Position numbers and translations under genes: made by a program. DNA of 64,000 nt from positions 14,271,564 to 14,335,563 of the forward strand of contig JABAKD010000001.1 in assembly GCA_012845835.1 (NCBI GenBank), given 5' to 3'. Below are positions 8,766 through 21,312 of the stretch, one piece after another (positions within the stretch are counted from its first letter, which is position 1; the number at the start of each line of letters is the position of its first letter). This DNA comes from Undaria pinnatifida (Eukaryota > Sar > Phaeophyceae > Laminariales > Alariaceae). A model generated the notes under the pieces. That model saw only the letters and a program-made list of their open reading frames with translations, was not told the origin of the DNA and did no database searches.

Positions 8766-10130
8766 ACAACATTTATAGCATTTACAACGAGAAACAGCAG
8801 CAGCAGCAGCTAGCAGCAGCAGTTCAGTGGTATTATAATAATCAGCTGGTATTAATAGTAGTATCAAGTAGTAGAGTACTTCAGGTAGTGGCAGTATTCC
8901 ACCGTAAAAAATACTCCTATCAATAATGAATGTGGTACAGACTATTACGTACGGTGTATACTACTATTAATACAACACTGCTGCAAATTGTATTTGTACC
9001 TCTACGTTTGTAGCTATTAATAGCTGCTGTTGTTCTCACATTACTCGTAACTCGCATTATCAAGTCCGTGGTCATGGGACAGACAGGTTCCAGTCACTTT
9101 ACGTACCACACCGCGGCGAACCATACATATGGGTACGAGTACCAGTATAGTCTATTAATAGTAGGCTAGTCTATACTTCTTCTATGATAACCGGAGAAAC
9201 TTTTTTCCGAATCGGTCTCTCCGTCCTGTGTTGTGGCTGTGATTGTTTACTCAAAAACGATACAAAAAAAAACGGATTCTTGGTGATGACGATGTGGGGT
9301 AGGTGGGGGGGGGGGGGGTCGTACATGAGCTTTTTGTAATGGATTTAACGTTTACGATTGTATTATTTCGCCAAATTTTCCAAAAATTTATACCTGGTGA
9401 ATGTTTTGCCAGTTTTTTCGCATTTTCGCCCCCGTTTTGGCCACTGGATCTTTTGCCGTTAGGTTCGACACTGGCATCCAGCATCGACACTACCAACAAA
9501 CACCCAGCTCACACAAACACAACCACCCCCCCACATTTTTGCTGTCAAAAGGCTCGGAGACACAGACATCAACATCACGACCGATTCTGCTGGTGGTGGT
9601 GGTGGTGCTGCTGCAGACCCCAAACCGTCCTTCCAGCCCTTGCGCAACAGCAGTTTTCCTTGCACTGTGCACAGCAGCAGCTGCTAGCTCTCTCGGGGGC
9701 GCTAGCTACTCCCTTCTTGAGAAGCACGAGCTCTCAGCCAGGCGAGATATATTTTTTAGGCGCTCTCGTTCGGAGAGGGCGGGCGGATCGCACGCGTGGG
9801 TTCTGAGCTTTCTGCGTTGTTCGCAAGGGCAAAATACTTTTGAGGCTCTTCTTAGAGAAACTCTTTGTTTTTTCAGGTGCGCGCCCGTTCCCAAGTAATT
9901 CGGCTGGTCCTGTGGAAAAAGCAGCTGCAGCGGCATGCTTGTGTAGTAGTAGAAGTGAGACGTGAGTGTTTTTTTTTGTAGCTGTGTTGCCACTGGGCGT
10001 GAACTTTTGGTGAGCGACATTTATTTGTCATCCCCTCTTGTTTCCTGCTGTTGACATATTCGTTCACTCTCGGCAGAAGCAACGCACACTCACACGCCGT
10101 CTACTGCTAAGAGCAGCAGAGAGGGGAGGG
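8766..10130. other. No gene recognised
   Basis: It contains CAG/GCA and GGT short runs. Frames such as 9303-9806 are explained by trinucleotide composition. Around 9690-9790 the DNA becomes more GC-rich with many short palindromes (AGCTAGC, GAGCTC), which might be a promoter-proximal region, but nothing specific can be shown. Confidence 0.4.
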
Positions 10131-10133
10131 GAG

Positions 10134-10240
10134 ATGGTTCAGCCGGGCGTCTGCAGGCGCGTTGCCCCCGGGAGCAGCAGCGGCAGCGGCATTGGTGCAG
10201 GTGGATCGCGCGCGATCTCACAAGGGCGCGATAAATCCAG
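10134..10240 (+). CDS. Possible first coding exon, hypothetical
   Basis: An ATG at 10134 opens 35 codons rich in Gly, Ser and Arg and ends at TCCAG, followed by GCAAGT, the classical donor of GC-AG introns. The upstream region has higher GC than its neighbours. No downstream exon can be assigned. It is equally possible that this is chance sequence; no function is suggested. Confidence 0.15.
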
Positions 10241-11850
10241 GCAAGTTTGTCTTTCGCGTCGAAAGATGTTCTCTCGCAGAAAGATGAAATCGATTTTTTC
10301 GTGGGATTTTCTCCTAGCAGTGAAGGTATCTAGCGATCAGGGTAAGGAAGGGGTGTGCTGCACCGTTGTGTGTATGTGCCTCTCGTGCCGTGGATGCAAT
10401 CGCATTGCCTGGGGGGTGAAAGGTGCTGCTGGTGCACCCACACATACGTGAGCAAAACGATGCTGGACCAAGTCCTCTCGGAAATTCTTGTGCTCGAGAA
10501 GATGGGACCCCCAAAAGGTGGCCACCGCCACACATCGTTCATAGCAGTAGCCTCAGTTTTAGTTGTAGGAGGAAGCTTCGTCATATTTTACTGCACGCTA
10601 AAGGTTGGCTGCCCGCAAGCGAAGCATGGCTTCAAGCAACACGAACGGATGATGTTCGCGCAAGCGCATTGCAGCTATGCCACTAGATACACGTGCGTAC
10701 GTGCTGCATCATGTAGCGGTATATTTCTACTGCTTACCACGTGGTGCCCTGCCTATCATAGGCGCGTGCGTTGCAACCTTGATGAGTGGAATATAATTTT
10801 GTCTCTCAAGAAAAGTTCTTGGTACATGCTGTACGCGACCTACGAGAGAAGGAAATTCTTGTTTGTACTGAAATCTGGTGAATCCAGAATCTACACATAC
10901 ACCAAGGACCATCGACTAAAGGACCATACGACACTGCCACAAGCAAAAGCTTCTCGCACCACCTGCTATTATTACAATTAATAATAATGGTGATACCAGG
11001 TATATCATCTGCATGCTCTGTCACTACTAGTGTGTATCTTGTGGCCCATGGGCCGTGTGATCGAGCCAGTGAAGACCACATAGCTTTGCCGGGGGGTGGA
11101 GACGGGGTGCCAGGCTGCAGGATTCATGGTTGGCGCTAATGCGCGAGAGCTGGGGTGGGGCGGGGGCGCCTGTTCAACCCTGTCGCGATTTCGATCATTT
11201 TTCTTTTTTATTAAATAAATTTGGAAAAAAAATCACAAACCTTCTCATTTTTTTGTTTGTCTTCGCCATCCATTCTTCTTGCTTATTTCTCTTCTACTTT
11301 TTTTTTTCCTGTTCTTGTATCTCCTTCCTGCTTAAATACATACCAGGTACCTTGTACGTCTTCTTCTGACCTGAAAGATTTTGCTCCATCTCGTTTTTTT
11401 TCAGCTGTTTTTTTTCAACCCTCTGTAGTAGGCTACACACGTACTACGTAGTATGTACGTACACATATCGTACCTATCTATGTTACTGAGCCCGGGACAC
11501 GTTTTAATATTTAGTATGCATGCGTTTCCATGCCATGATCTCTCTCAACATCACTATCAATACTGCTGTTGTTGTATGTAGCAGCGTTGCCCTTTGTCCG
11601 CGTTGTTCGTTCGTCATCTAGCATACCCACTGTGCACAGTCTGAGCCTCTGCTGATTCCCCCCTCTCATACGAAAGCGACACACAAGAAACTCACAGCCA
11701 GGCTTCTGATATCTATGAAATATTGCACGAGTATCAATCATGGTACTACTCCTGCTTTATCGAAGGATATTCGACTTACATCGGAACGGCATCTACGCTG
11801 TAGTGACGGAGAGCAAAAATAGTACTAATAATAATACTTCTTACTATACT
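10241..11850. other. No gene recognised
   Basis: Frames at 10355-10981 are open on both strands but show no domain and no coding-like pattern. From 11180 to 11450 the sequence is T-rich. Confidence 0.4.
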
Positions 11851-11852
11851 TT

Positions 11853-12275
11853 TTTTTTTTCAACCTCCGGCGGATGGGGAAAAATAAAGCTTTACCTCAC
11901 CACACTTCCACGTATTTTCATACGCGTCGTGTGTCGATTCAACTCAGTTGCTTTCGCAGCCCAACGCTAACTGGCGCACCCTTCGGGTCCCATTGTAGGT
12001 ATAGCGTAAGCTGTCCCTATCAGTGGTCTTCGTTACAACCCCGGCAGCGCAAGCTGCCGTTGTATACGGGTGCGTGTGTGTGTATGTCGACCCGGCCTGT
12101 CCCCTGAGGGTCAGTTTCGGTGGAGATAGCCACCCGAAATGTCATCTTTCCGGGTAGTGTGGGACTTGCGCAAGCTCACCCACTAACAAAACCCCTGGCC
12201 ATGGGAGATGGCCTTCCGCCGGACTTGGTCCAGTTACGGTCCACCCTACCCATTCGGGCGTTGGTCCTAATTACT
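11853..12275 (+). repeat. R4 dispersed repeat, copy 1
   Basis: The copy begins TTTTTTCAACCTCCGGCGGAT and runs through CCACGTATTTTCATACGCGT, AGCTGTCCCTA and CAAGCTGCCG-TTGTATACGG to a GGGTCAG-type segment. It matches 62255-62570 block by block over at least 250 bp. It is non-coding on inspection. Confidence 0.7.
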
Positions 12276-12431
12276 ATACTTTTTCATAGAAATGGTACGA
12301 GTAGTTATTAATAGGTTGGAAACAACCTTTCTCAGAAAAGAAACCTACATACACAGACAGAGCCTGGGGGGGGGAGGCTCTATCCATTTGTGTTGAGCCG
12401 ATAACATTAACATTGTGCGGTACTATACGAG

Positions 12432-12505
12432 TACCAACAACGCAGCTTGCAAAGATGAGTATTGACTTGAAATTCGTCGAACTCACGGCTGACGTCCTTG
12501 AAAAT
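12432..12505 (+). repeat. R1 leader/start motif copy
   Basis: GCAGCTTGCAAAGATGAG is followed by a 17-codon frame M-S-I-D-L-K-F-V-E-L-T-A-D-V-L-E-N and a stop. The upstream R1 body is not present here. Confidence 0.6.
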
Positions 12506-13560
12506 TAGTTATAAAATAGACGGGCAGATAATCCAAACACAAGGCGAATGCAATGTTATGAATAAAATAATAGGCGAGATGCAAATTTCTTCCGTGGATG
12601 GGTACAGCGCAGTATGACCAGCATATATATTATAATAGACGATTATCATAGACGATTATCAGATGCATGTGTCAAGACGTCGCGCGGAAAATTCTACGAC
12701 CAGGTGCGAGCCGTGAATGGATGCCGAACGTCTCTCCACTCTTGTTTATCTACAATAATAGATAATAGTCGCTCGGTGATCTACGAGATGTATGTGAAGT
12801 TATTGAAAAATGTACCTGTAAATATTCGATTTGGTATTATACCGATACGAACATCTATCTGATGGATATAATATATTTATGCCTGGTACCTGGTACCGGT
12901 ATTAGACTACGACGTATATAGACTATGTAGACTGTGTGTTTGCCGTGTGACTCACCCTTATTGTTACAATCGCTGTTGTTGCAATTCGATGAATCTCGAC
13001 CGGCAGCGGCAACGAACGGACATTGAAACCAGCTGGGCGGTGAAATCCAAGACACGCACTGGAGGGGTGACCACAAGGCTTGTTGCTTGTTGCATGTTGT
13101 TCAGAAGGTTGTCATTCATTCGTAAAACTTTTGTGCGACTTGAGCTGGCGAAGATAACCGCGACCACAGCAGTATTGATGTGAAATTTCTACATCACGCT
13201 AAATTAAATGAGAACATTGACGCAGTAGTGCCGGTAGCTATCATACCAGCCTACGAGTATGCTGCTCGACACCATGTACTCGGTTTCAACACGTGTACGA
13301 AACATATATTATTATGCTCAAGAGGGGGCCATATAACAACAAAAAAAAGGGGGAAAGGAAAAAACATTAATTCTAAACCATACTACATGACATCATGTAC
13401 TACTTGACACTGCGGTCGTCTGTATGATATGTTTATGTCGCTGTATTCGCGTGTCGAATATAAGGCCATATATCATAGTAAGAATATGCTTGATTATGCG
13501 ACAGATAAAATAGCAGGCACTACTATACAGATTCTAGAAGAAGCACCTACAGTTGTGAGT
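12506..13560. other. No gene recognised
   Basis: An 83-codon open frame at 12614-12862 (+) shows no domain and no splice context that supports it. The rest is AT-rich. Confidence 0.4.
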
Positions 13561-13562
13561 TA

Positions 13563-13640
13563 AATCGACACACGACGCGTATGAAAATACGTGGAAGTGT
13601 GGTGAGCTTTATTTTTTCCCATCCGCCGGAGGATGAAAAA
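13563..13640 (-). repeat. R4 terminal fragment, inverted
   Basis: The reverse complement matches the first 80 bases of the R4 copy at 11853, including ATCCGCCGGAGG, the GCTTTA-CTCACCACACTTCC block and ACGCGTCGTGTGTCGATT. Confidence 0.7.
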
Positions 13641-14620
13641 AAAAGAAAAAGAAAAACAGTGTCATTATTAGGAACAACAGGGTGTAGACTAAAGCTTTTA
13701 ATTGTGATTTAGGGTACGTACCAGTTTTGTATCTGGTACCAACTAAAGTTACCAATATTACAGAGCACCGCAGATATAACACTGCCTGTAAAGACGTCCA
13801 TCCATCCGTCCATGCATGCTTGTTTGCACAGACAGGGGGGGAATTTAAACCACCCCCGCCCCGTCCACCACCCCCCCTTCGTCATAGGCATGTGTTCAGC
13901 ACAATCGATCATTGTTCCGCATGCTACGAACATGCAATCGGATCCGGAAGGAGCGGGGAGGACGAGGGGGGGGAAAGGGTAAATTTATATGGACATATTA
14001 TACAAACAAGATTACACAGACAGGCGGACAAGAAGGTAACACCCGTACGAGTAGATAACATAGAGATCGACACACGTCAGAGCTTTGCCTGCGTACCGGT
14101 TCCGTGCTCGTATCATACTACGACAACCAATAAGACTGCAAAGTACCAAGTTCGTTTCTGGCCAAATGTTCCTGGTACACAGCAGTTGCAATACCACTTC
14201 ATGCGTAAATGTAAGGACTGTTGGGTATAAATATGGATATCAAGAATCCCTTACACTTCCGCTCAGAAGTGGTATAACTGGGAGTTGTTTTACGAAGTAC
14301 CCACACACAGCACAGGTGGTGAAGTATCAATCGTTTCCCGGTGGGCCACGCGGAATCGACTCGTTCTTGTTTTTCCATCCTATCTACCTCGTAATATCAT
14401 TGCACGTTTTTCTTCGGCTCCCTCCCTTTTTCGTATTATTACTACTACGAACGGTGCATTCTCCTGTTGCACGTAGTATGGGCGTCAATAATATCGTTTT
14501 TTAGAGTGCGCGATGTGGATTGTTTCTTCAGAGCCGCTGCTGACAGACGAAAACTCTAATAATAGCAATGGCACCAGGGTATATAGTCTAGTCTATAGTC
14601 TATACCTTTTTTTTTCGCAC
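13641..14620. other. No gene recognised
   Basis: C-rich simple sequence near 13845-13880 and otherwise mixed sequence. The open frames (for example 13727-14230) have no recognisable domain. Confidence 0.4.
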
Positions 14621-14624
14621 ACTT

Positions 14625-14910
14625 TTACTTTCCAGCTGCTTCTGGACAAGCCCGTGGTCACAGGTGCCGTCCCTTCTTCCCCCCGGTTCTTGCCTGCAAT
14701 TTTTATCACGCATAGGGTTCAGCAATGCCACTGTTCGTCGATTTTTCATCGAGTGTTGCCAACGCACGCTCTCGCGCTTTCCGCAATTTGTGCCCAATAA
14801 AAAGTCCCCACGAATATGTACGAGTATGCACTCGGCGGGGCTCGAACTCACGAAACTGACCTATACCAGGCTCGAAGATAACCTGATACGCCACCGGGGC
14901 GACCGGCAGA
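14625..14910 (-). mobile_element. tRNA-derived SINE S2, full-length copy
   Basis: On the minus strand the head reads GGTCGCCCCGGTGGCGTATC, a tRNA A-box-like start, followed about 50 bases later by GTGAGTTCGAGCCCCGCCGA, a B-box. The body then gives GTTGGCAACACTCGATG, the GGGATTGCTGAACCC-type block and ends CCACGGGCTTGTCCAGAAGC. It matches the copy at 21313 nearly end to end. Confidence 0.8.
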
Positions 14911-15765
14911 TATATAGACTATACCATCATGGCGAACGGCGCAGCCGCCGTGTGGCCCGTCAGCAAGCAGTATCACACCGCAGCAGCACGAGTAATATTT
15001 CGAAGTATGTTGTTGATGCTAGTCTTAGATCAGTTAGTTCCTCGCCATATCACCGTCAATCACCCCTGGCTGAAAAAACAAGACAACGTCTCAATCAATG
15101 ACATGTTATTATTATCCGGCCTTCCCCCTTGGCTGATGATAGAGAAGAAATGTCTTATTTTATCCAGGATCCGATCGATTTTCTCTATTATTCGCTTGTT
15201 GTGCAAGTCCAAGGAACAGAGCACCTACTACTACTACTACTACGGCTGTTCAGCTGCTGCTGCTATTTTAAGAAACACAAACGGAAGTTGAGTCAGTCTG
15301 GATTACTCAAAATGATTCTTCTACTCTTCACCCGCGCGTCCAAACTCCCTTTTCGCCTGCAAATCTAATCCCTGCATTTCCTATTATTGCTAATAATATT
15401 ATAGGTTTTCTGTACTGTTAGGTATCCTGCATTTATTGTGGATAATTTTACGGGGAAAGCGCAGCTTCGTTTTTTGTGGCTGTAGTACCAATCATGTCGC
15501 ACGTTTACGTGTGTGTTCCTGCAAGCTCCAGCCTGCCTTTGTAGTGCTCGTATTTTTGTCACGAACGTAGTCTGTTGGTAGGTGCCCTGTGCTATTACGA
15601 GATAACAATACTGCTTGTAGCAGTTTAAAGTGAGAAGTCTGCATCGTTTTGTAGCTATACACGCGTGTGTCGCACGTCATACGGCTTTGCGCAGAATGAC
15701 TCTTTTGCTTTCCTCCCGCTTCCCCTCACCCCCGGCATTCATGACACGCCTTGAAGTTTATTTTC
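14911..15765. other. No gene recognised
   Basis: Overlapping short frames at 14929-15291 carry no domain. A CTA triplet run lies at 15228-15243. Confidence 0.4.
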
Positions 15766-15769
15766 TGGC

Positions 15770-15910
15770 AATATGTTCCCCCCTGCAGGCAAAGGTAACT
15801 CTGTTTCCTACTGTATGCAGTGTTAATAGCAGATTCCTCCTTCCCCCCTGCAGGCACGTTTACAACGTTACTTTATTTCCTAGTAGTTTGCCCCCCCTGC
15901 AGGCAACGTT
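15770..15910 (+). repeat. Short tandem repeat around CCCCCTGCAGGCA, three copies
   Basis: CCCCTGCAGGCA occurs near 15780, 15846 and 15893 with similar downstream bases (GTT-ACT-TTTCCTA). The spacing is about 50-65 bp. Confidence 0.6.
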
Positions 15911-17520
15911 CGTACGTTCGTTTTCCCAGTAGTAGTGGTACGAGTAGTACTTCTCAGAAGAAGAGAAAAACGCAAAACATCTTGTAGTAATCATATCATT
16001 TGTATCCAGTTCGTATACGAGTATATCCTAGTTGTAGCTGATTGATGGCGTATCTACCAGAAGACCGTTTAGTATTAGTCTAGACTATAGTCAGATTGAC
16101 CATCATGTATCTACCTGTCTATCTATCCATCTGTCCAGTATCTACCATGTATTTGTTATCTACATACTATATAGTAGATGAATAGATTATCCATTTTCTA
16201 CTATCTGTCAGTTGGCCGCAAGTAGAGCTGGGAACATGCCCGCTCGATCGCATTATTAGCGTGAGTCCGAATACTCTACTGCTGCTGCTAATATTATTAT
16301 ACATTTGCTTCACTAATATTCGTACGTTTTAATCGGGCATAGTACTGCAGTTTGTTTGCTGTTGCTGTATGTAGTATTAAAGTTTATAGACTATATATAA
16401 GTACTACCTACCTGGTATTAATACTACTCGTATGTTTACGGTGGTTCGGATTCACGAAACGCCTACGACGACACAAAGGGTATTATTGGGTCATACATAC
16501 CTGGTACCAGGTACATCGTATCACAGATACATGTACGCAAATTTTATGTAGGCATTATTCCAGAGTAAGCGGCTATTTTTTCCGGTGGGGGGGGCTGCGA
16601 GTGGGTGTGTTGAACTTGAAAAGTCTGAGGGGCGTGTATTATTGTGAATTTAGTTTGTTGCGAGGCTGTGTGTTTCATCTGAAGAAGACGGGGGCTGGGG
16701 CGAGAACAAATTTATGCGTTTGTTTTACCCTCAAAGGCTTGTTGTGTGCTCTTCACAATAATCTGATACCAGGTACGTCATTGATGTCACCCATCTGATG
16801 TACATCCAGCACAAAGAGCCAGTGTCCGTGCCGATGCCCCCTTCTAGAGAGACGAGCTCTGTGGTGACAAGTTACATACAGCACAGGACAGAGAGGGACG
16901 TCGCAAATGCAGATTGTTTGGACATGCAATGCCGAATGCAATGAATGCGGGGACGGAACATGAGCATACCAGCGCATTAGCTACAGCACACTAGACTACG
17001 TGCAAGGAACAAAGAAAATATAGCGAATATAGCAAAAACATGGAGGGACAATGATAATAAAATGCAAGGAAATGGAAAGAAAATGAAAGGGGCGCAGAGG
17101 GGAGAGAAGAGGTAGCCAAGAAGGTCAAACACTGAGCGAAACAAGACGGCAAGACAAAACGACGCTAGAGTAAGCAAAACAGGCAAAAGCCAGCAGCGAA
17201 ACAGCAGACGACAATAATATCCAACCAGCGTTGGGGGCAGCGATCAAACTGAGTTCCGATTTCGCCTACTGCTACTACTACTGCTACTGCTACTCGTCTA
17301 CTGTATGAGACTACCGGTAGGAGCGTCACCGCATGGTCGATCACCCGCTTTGTTTCTACCGAGAGGGGTGTCCATACCATCATGATCGCCCCTGCCCTCA
17401 CCCAATACAAGCAAAACAACTAAATAGCCGATGGCACCGCTACCCCGCATTGGGGTAGCACCCAACTTGCTTCCGAAGACAACTATTGAAATGCTATATA
17501 GGTAGGGTTGAAAGATTAGG
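15911..17520. other. No gene recognised
   Basis: The minus frame at 17165-17419 has hydrophobic stretches but no splice or family support. 16822-16870 resembles 28726-28775 (shared TGTCCGTGCCGATGCC), hinting at a further dispersed repeat. Confidence 0.4.
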
Positions 17521-17523
17521 AGC

Positions 17524-17865
17524 GTGTTGCGGTCCGATGTCCTTTATTACTGCTGTAATGTATCTGACAACGACGGTGTCTTTACCGACCTCACAACGCC
17601 TCCATATCCCCCACACCTAAAAGACAATAAAAAATCGGCAAAGCAAAACGGGAAAAAAAACGAAAAAGAGTCAACAGGAAAGAAACGGGAAAACCGGTTC
17701 AGAAAACGCCGGCATACCCGAGCAGAGGTGATAATACCGCAGCATCGGCCGGCACTGCCCCCCGAGGGGATGGAGCGGGCAATCCGAAACGAAAACAAAA
17801 GGAATACCACAGACGACAGGCGACAGGCTTTCGACCAATACCGAAACGAATCAGATTCGAGGTAG
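17524..17865 (+). CDS. Hypothetical basic protein frame
   Basis: This 113-codon frame is unusually charged: a Lys/Glu/Arg-rich middle (KKSAKQNGKKNEKESTGKKR) and a C-terminal RNENKRNTTDDRRQAFDQYR. It does not come from a simple repeat. There is no recognised domain, no clear intron boundaries and no neighbour that helps. It could be a fragment of a retroelement Gag or a chance frame. Confidence 0.2.
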   Translation: MLRSDVLYYCCNVSDNDGVFTDLTTPPYPPHLKDNKKSAKQNGKKNEKESTGKKRENRFRKRRHTRAEVIIPQHRPALPPEGMERAIRNENKRNTTDDRRQAFDQYRNESDSR

Positions 17866-18105
17866 TCGTAACAGTTTGACGTTTCGTGGATAGGTTCTAC
17901 CTACTACTTATTGTCGCTGGCCTGGCACCTTGTTACTCTGTCTACTGTCTCCTTGCTTTCGTAACAGCGTTCCCCCCCCCCCCTCCTTGTCCTTTGCCTT
18001 TGGGCGCATTGCATCCGGGCTGCAGCGCTCCGAGCTTTTTTTTTTTTTCTCCTCCTCGTGCTACCTGGCCATGAACCGTTCGGCTGCTTCCAGGATCCCC
18101 CGGTA
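17866..18105. other. T/C-rich spacer
   Basis: Pyrimidine runs at 17980-18060. Nothing coding is recognised. Confidence 0.4.
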
Positions 18106-18109
18106 CCAT

Positions 18110-18527
18110 TTATTTGCCCGCTTTCTTTGCGGGCATGGACCCACAGTACACAGTGTCAATTCCAAACTGCGGTGGGAATTCTTTCGTGGAGCCTTCGGCG
18201 GATCGCAAACCGATGAGGTCGTCTCTCAGGATTCCGAGCCAATTGTCCGGTGATCTTCTGGTCCCGGGTTTCCCCACCGGCAATCTATGCAGATATCGTC
18301 CTGCTGGGTAATCGCCGCTCGCTGTGCCGCTCCATTGCTCCCGTGAAGAAGAGCCGCCGTTTCCGGATGGTCGTTTCGATGCTCTCGCATTGGGTCTTCT
18401 TGAGGGCCTTGGCATACGAGAGGTTTGTGTGATCGGCCTGTCCCTGGAAGCCGTACCAGGATAAATATGTAGACGGAGGATCTGTGAGAAAGAGGTAAGC
18501 AATTTCGTACTCACAACATCTGTGCAT
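18110..18527 (-). pseudogene. LINE reverse transcriptase C-terminal remnant
   Basis: The minus strand 18285-18527 gives YGFQGQADHTNLSYAKALKK, then TQCESIETTIRKRRLFFTGA and RRLPSRTI. After a frameshift, 18110-18300 gives DNWLGILRDDLIGLRSAEGS and a tail ending MPAKKAGK. I recognise this as the conserved region after the RT domain of non-LTR elements common in brown algal genomes: K-T-x-C-x-x-I-E-x-x-I-x-K-R, then W-x-x-C/I-L-x-D-D-L. The copy is 5'-truncated and frame-shifted, typical of incomplete LINE retrotransposition. Confidence 0.7.
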
Positions 18528-18784
18528 AGGTTTTAGGTAGGTTTCCTTTTGTTTCTGGTTGTTTTGTTTTTTCGGGAATGTTATGATGAGTGATCACAAC
18601 GTTGAACCTCATGACGCACGTTGTCGGATGGCAAGCGCAACGATAAAAAGAACAAAAGGACAAAAAAAAAAAGCATCCGAATATAATGAATGCACTATTA
18701 TTATAATAAATGGTGGTCAATACTACTAACTGTAGTGTACCAGGTAGTAGTGTGCATGCTGTATCTTTATTGTTTCATTATTTT

Positions 18785-19025
18785 TTGCCGTCATCATTTC
18801 TTCCCTCCCGCTCAACCCGCCAGAGGTCTTACCCTCAACGACCTTCTGGAAAAGCCGAGGTCACACGTTACGTGTCTTCCTTTCTCCCACCCGGTTCTAC
18901 ATGCCTTCAAATTTTGTCGCGCATATAGGGTTCAGCATTGATTCCCACTTACTTTTCAGCTTTTTATGCTCGTCGTTTATCATCAAACGTTGCTAAAGCA
19001 CGCTTTCGCGTTTCCGCTCGTCATT
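18785..19025 (-). mobile_element. SINE S2 fragment, diverged
   Basis: The minus strand shows GCGTGCTTTAGCAACG, then GCTGAACCCTATATGCGCGA, the AAATTTGAAGGCATGTAGAACC block and the CCAGAAGG end, aligning with the S2 body. The tRNA-like head is absent. Confidence 0.6.
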
Positions 19026-19074
19026 TTTTTGCGTATTACATATAGTACAACCCCCCCCCACCCCTTCGAACACT

Positions 19075-19400
19075 CCGCCCTCTCCTCACTGGTTGTACGA
19101 CTTACAGGATACACTTAATTCTTGATAAACTGATGCATTTCCTTCCACAGCTGTCAGATTTTGTCCCTCTCAAAAAACGGGTTTGATAGTTTTCGCACAC
19201 AGACTGACTAATATCTCCCTGTTGACCCTGGTACAAGCTACACTGCTGCTGTAGTTCCAAGGGGAGTCGCCGACTTATATCCTTAATGAGGACACATACC
19301 CAGTAATACTCGCGATCGGAGTATCACGCACAGCTTGCAAAGATGAGTTTACACAACATCTTCGATCTCACAGCTGGATGGAGTGTATATTTATATTTAC
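19075..19400 (+). repeat. R1 dispersed repeat, long copy
   Basis: The blocks in order are GACTTACAGGATACACTT, GATAAACTGATGCATTTCCT, ACAGCTGTCAGATTTTGTCC, GGGGAGTCGCCGAC, CCTTAATGAGGACACA, CGATCGGAGTATCAC and CAGCTTGCAAAGATGAG, ending in TTCGATCTCACAGCTGG. This is the reference layout for R1 in this window. Confidence 0.8.
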
Positions 19401-19654
19401 GTTAATAATAAAGTAATAACATCGCACTTGGTACCATGACATGTATGTATTACCAGGTAATACTATGTATTGTGTCATGTGTGCACCAGATATATTTAAT
19501 ATTTATGATACGTACCAGGTACCCATTATATACGCACCATATATATTTAATATTTGTGCCACGTACCATACTGCGCTGGCTGTGTGAGGGAGAGCGCAGG
19601 CCACGGGCAGAGAGGGTTGGTAATTGGCGTATGGTGCAGCATAGTAAGGTGTAT

Positions 19655-19805
19655 ATATTTATCCCCTTGAAGGATGTATAGTTTCCACGCACAGATTGAG
19701 CTGCCCCGCCCGCCGCCCCCCCCATGATAAACTGGTGCATTATTTTCAAAACCGTCAGATTTATCCCCTTCCTTGAAGGATTTTTAGTTTCCACGCACAA
19801 ATGGA
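19655..19805 (+). repeat. R1 partial copies
   Basis: ATGATAAACTGGTGCATTA, CCGTCAGATTTATCCCCTT and TTAGTTTCCACGCACA are repeated here in short form twice, next to C-rich runs. Confidence 0.55.
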
Positions 19806-19814
19806 GCTGCCCCA

Positions 19815-19817
19815 CCC

Positions 19818-19856
<39 letters not shown>

Positions 19857-19860
19857 ACCC
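19815..19860 (+). repeat. Poly-C tract of about 40 bp
   Basis: A near-continuous C run with single A interruptions just before an R1 copy. The same C-rich lead-in stands before the 19075 copy. Confidence 0.9.
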
Positions 19861-19899
19861 CCGCTCCCTTTTGATCAAAACCAGGGCCCCACGTCCTTA

Positions 19900-20215
19900 A
19901 AAACTCCGCCCTTCCCTCACCGGTTATTTGACTTACAGGATTCACTTGATAAACTGATGCTTTTCCTTCCACAGCTGTGAGATTTTGTCCCCCTCAAAAA
20001 CGGATTTTATAGTTTCAGTATCACAGATTGGTTAACATCACCCTGCTGACCCTGGTAGCTACACTGCTGTAGTTGCAAGGGGAGTCGCCAACCTGTATCC
20101 TTAATGAGGACACACAACCCGTAATACGCGCGATCGGAGTATCACACACCGCTTGCAAAGATGAGTTTCGACAAAATGTTCAATCTCACAGCTGGAGTGT
20201 ATTTTTTTTTTATAA
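19900..20215 (+). repeat. R1 dispersed repeat, long copy
   Basis: It carries the same block order as the 19075 copy. Its ATG at 20161 opens M-S-F-D-K-M-F-N-L-T-A-G-V-Y-F before a T run. Confidence 0.8.
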
Positions 20216-21310
20216 TGTATGTTGTGCTCCGCTATCACACGGTTGGCCTACACATCTCTCCTTTCGACGCTACTCGCATGATAGAAGCATGGAGCACCCG
20301 CAGCAGACGCAGCAGCAGCGACAAGAGCAGAGGAAATGGTACGTAGTATGTGCCAAAAATATCATCCCTGCAAGCACACGATGACTACTCGCACGGGTAA
20401 CTCGATAAACCAGCGGCGTGATACGGGCCAAACTACATACAGTATGTAGATGTAGACGAGGTGCGTGGCATTTTTTCTGTCTGTATGTAGTCTACTTTTT
20501 CTGCGGGCCGCGATTTATCTCGTAATTTTTTTCACTACCACTACTACTATTAAGAACTATTTTATAAAATTATTTAAGGACGTCAGCCGTGAGTTTACGC
20601 TTACTGTGTAATGGTCGTCGCCTACACTACCTCGCCTGCACGGGGGCGGGGGGGGAACGTGCGCGGTTGGATACCCGGCACCCGGCACCATTTACACTGG
20701 AGATAAGCATAGTCCCCCCCCCCGGGCCCCGGCACATTTTATTTCGTGTATATAAAATTTTCAAAATTAGTGTATATAGTCTAATATGTTTTGTCCTCGA
20801 CAATTTATTATTTTGATTGTATACCCTTTACAATCAATCACATTTGTGTGGTAGATGTACATTCATCATTCAGTCAGTGTATACTTCGTACGGTAATATC
20901 ATAGCGCTTGACAGCCCTTCAGAGTTTGGGAGTAAATAAATCGCGCTTACTTAACCGTTGCGCGAATTTAAGAAAACCATTATTTGTATTAAACTTGGTG
21001 TAGGACGCACGCTTTCTCTCAATTATTAAAAGTACGTCGGCAGTTAGCTGTGTATTTGCCGGAGACCGATCGATGCCATGGTTTGATTCGCTTTCCACGT
21101 ACTGCTTGCTCGGTGTTTCTTCCAGTTGTTTGTGGGTCTAGTTGTTTGTTTGGAGTTTATTGTAGTAGTAGTGGTAGTTCTGCTCGAGATACCGAATGAG
21201 CGAGTGAGTCGCGGTTGGTGGTTGTTTGCTTCGGTTTTGCAATTAATTTTCTTTGCACGTGCTGATTGATTGTAAGTATACTTGGAAGTATCGTGTATCA
21301 GTCCAGTATA
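20216..21310. other. No gene recognised; R1-like end at 20565-20600 (-)
   Basis: The minus strand at 20565-20600 reads K-L-T-A-D-V-L-K, matching the R1 start motif at 12432. Otherwise AT-rich and without genes. Confidence 0.4.
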
Positions 21311-21312
21311 CA

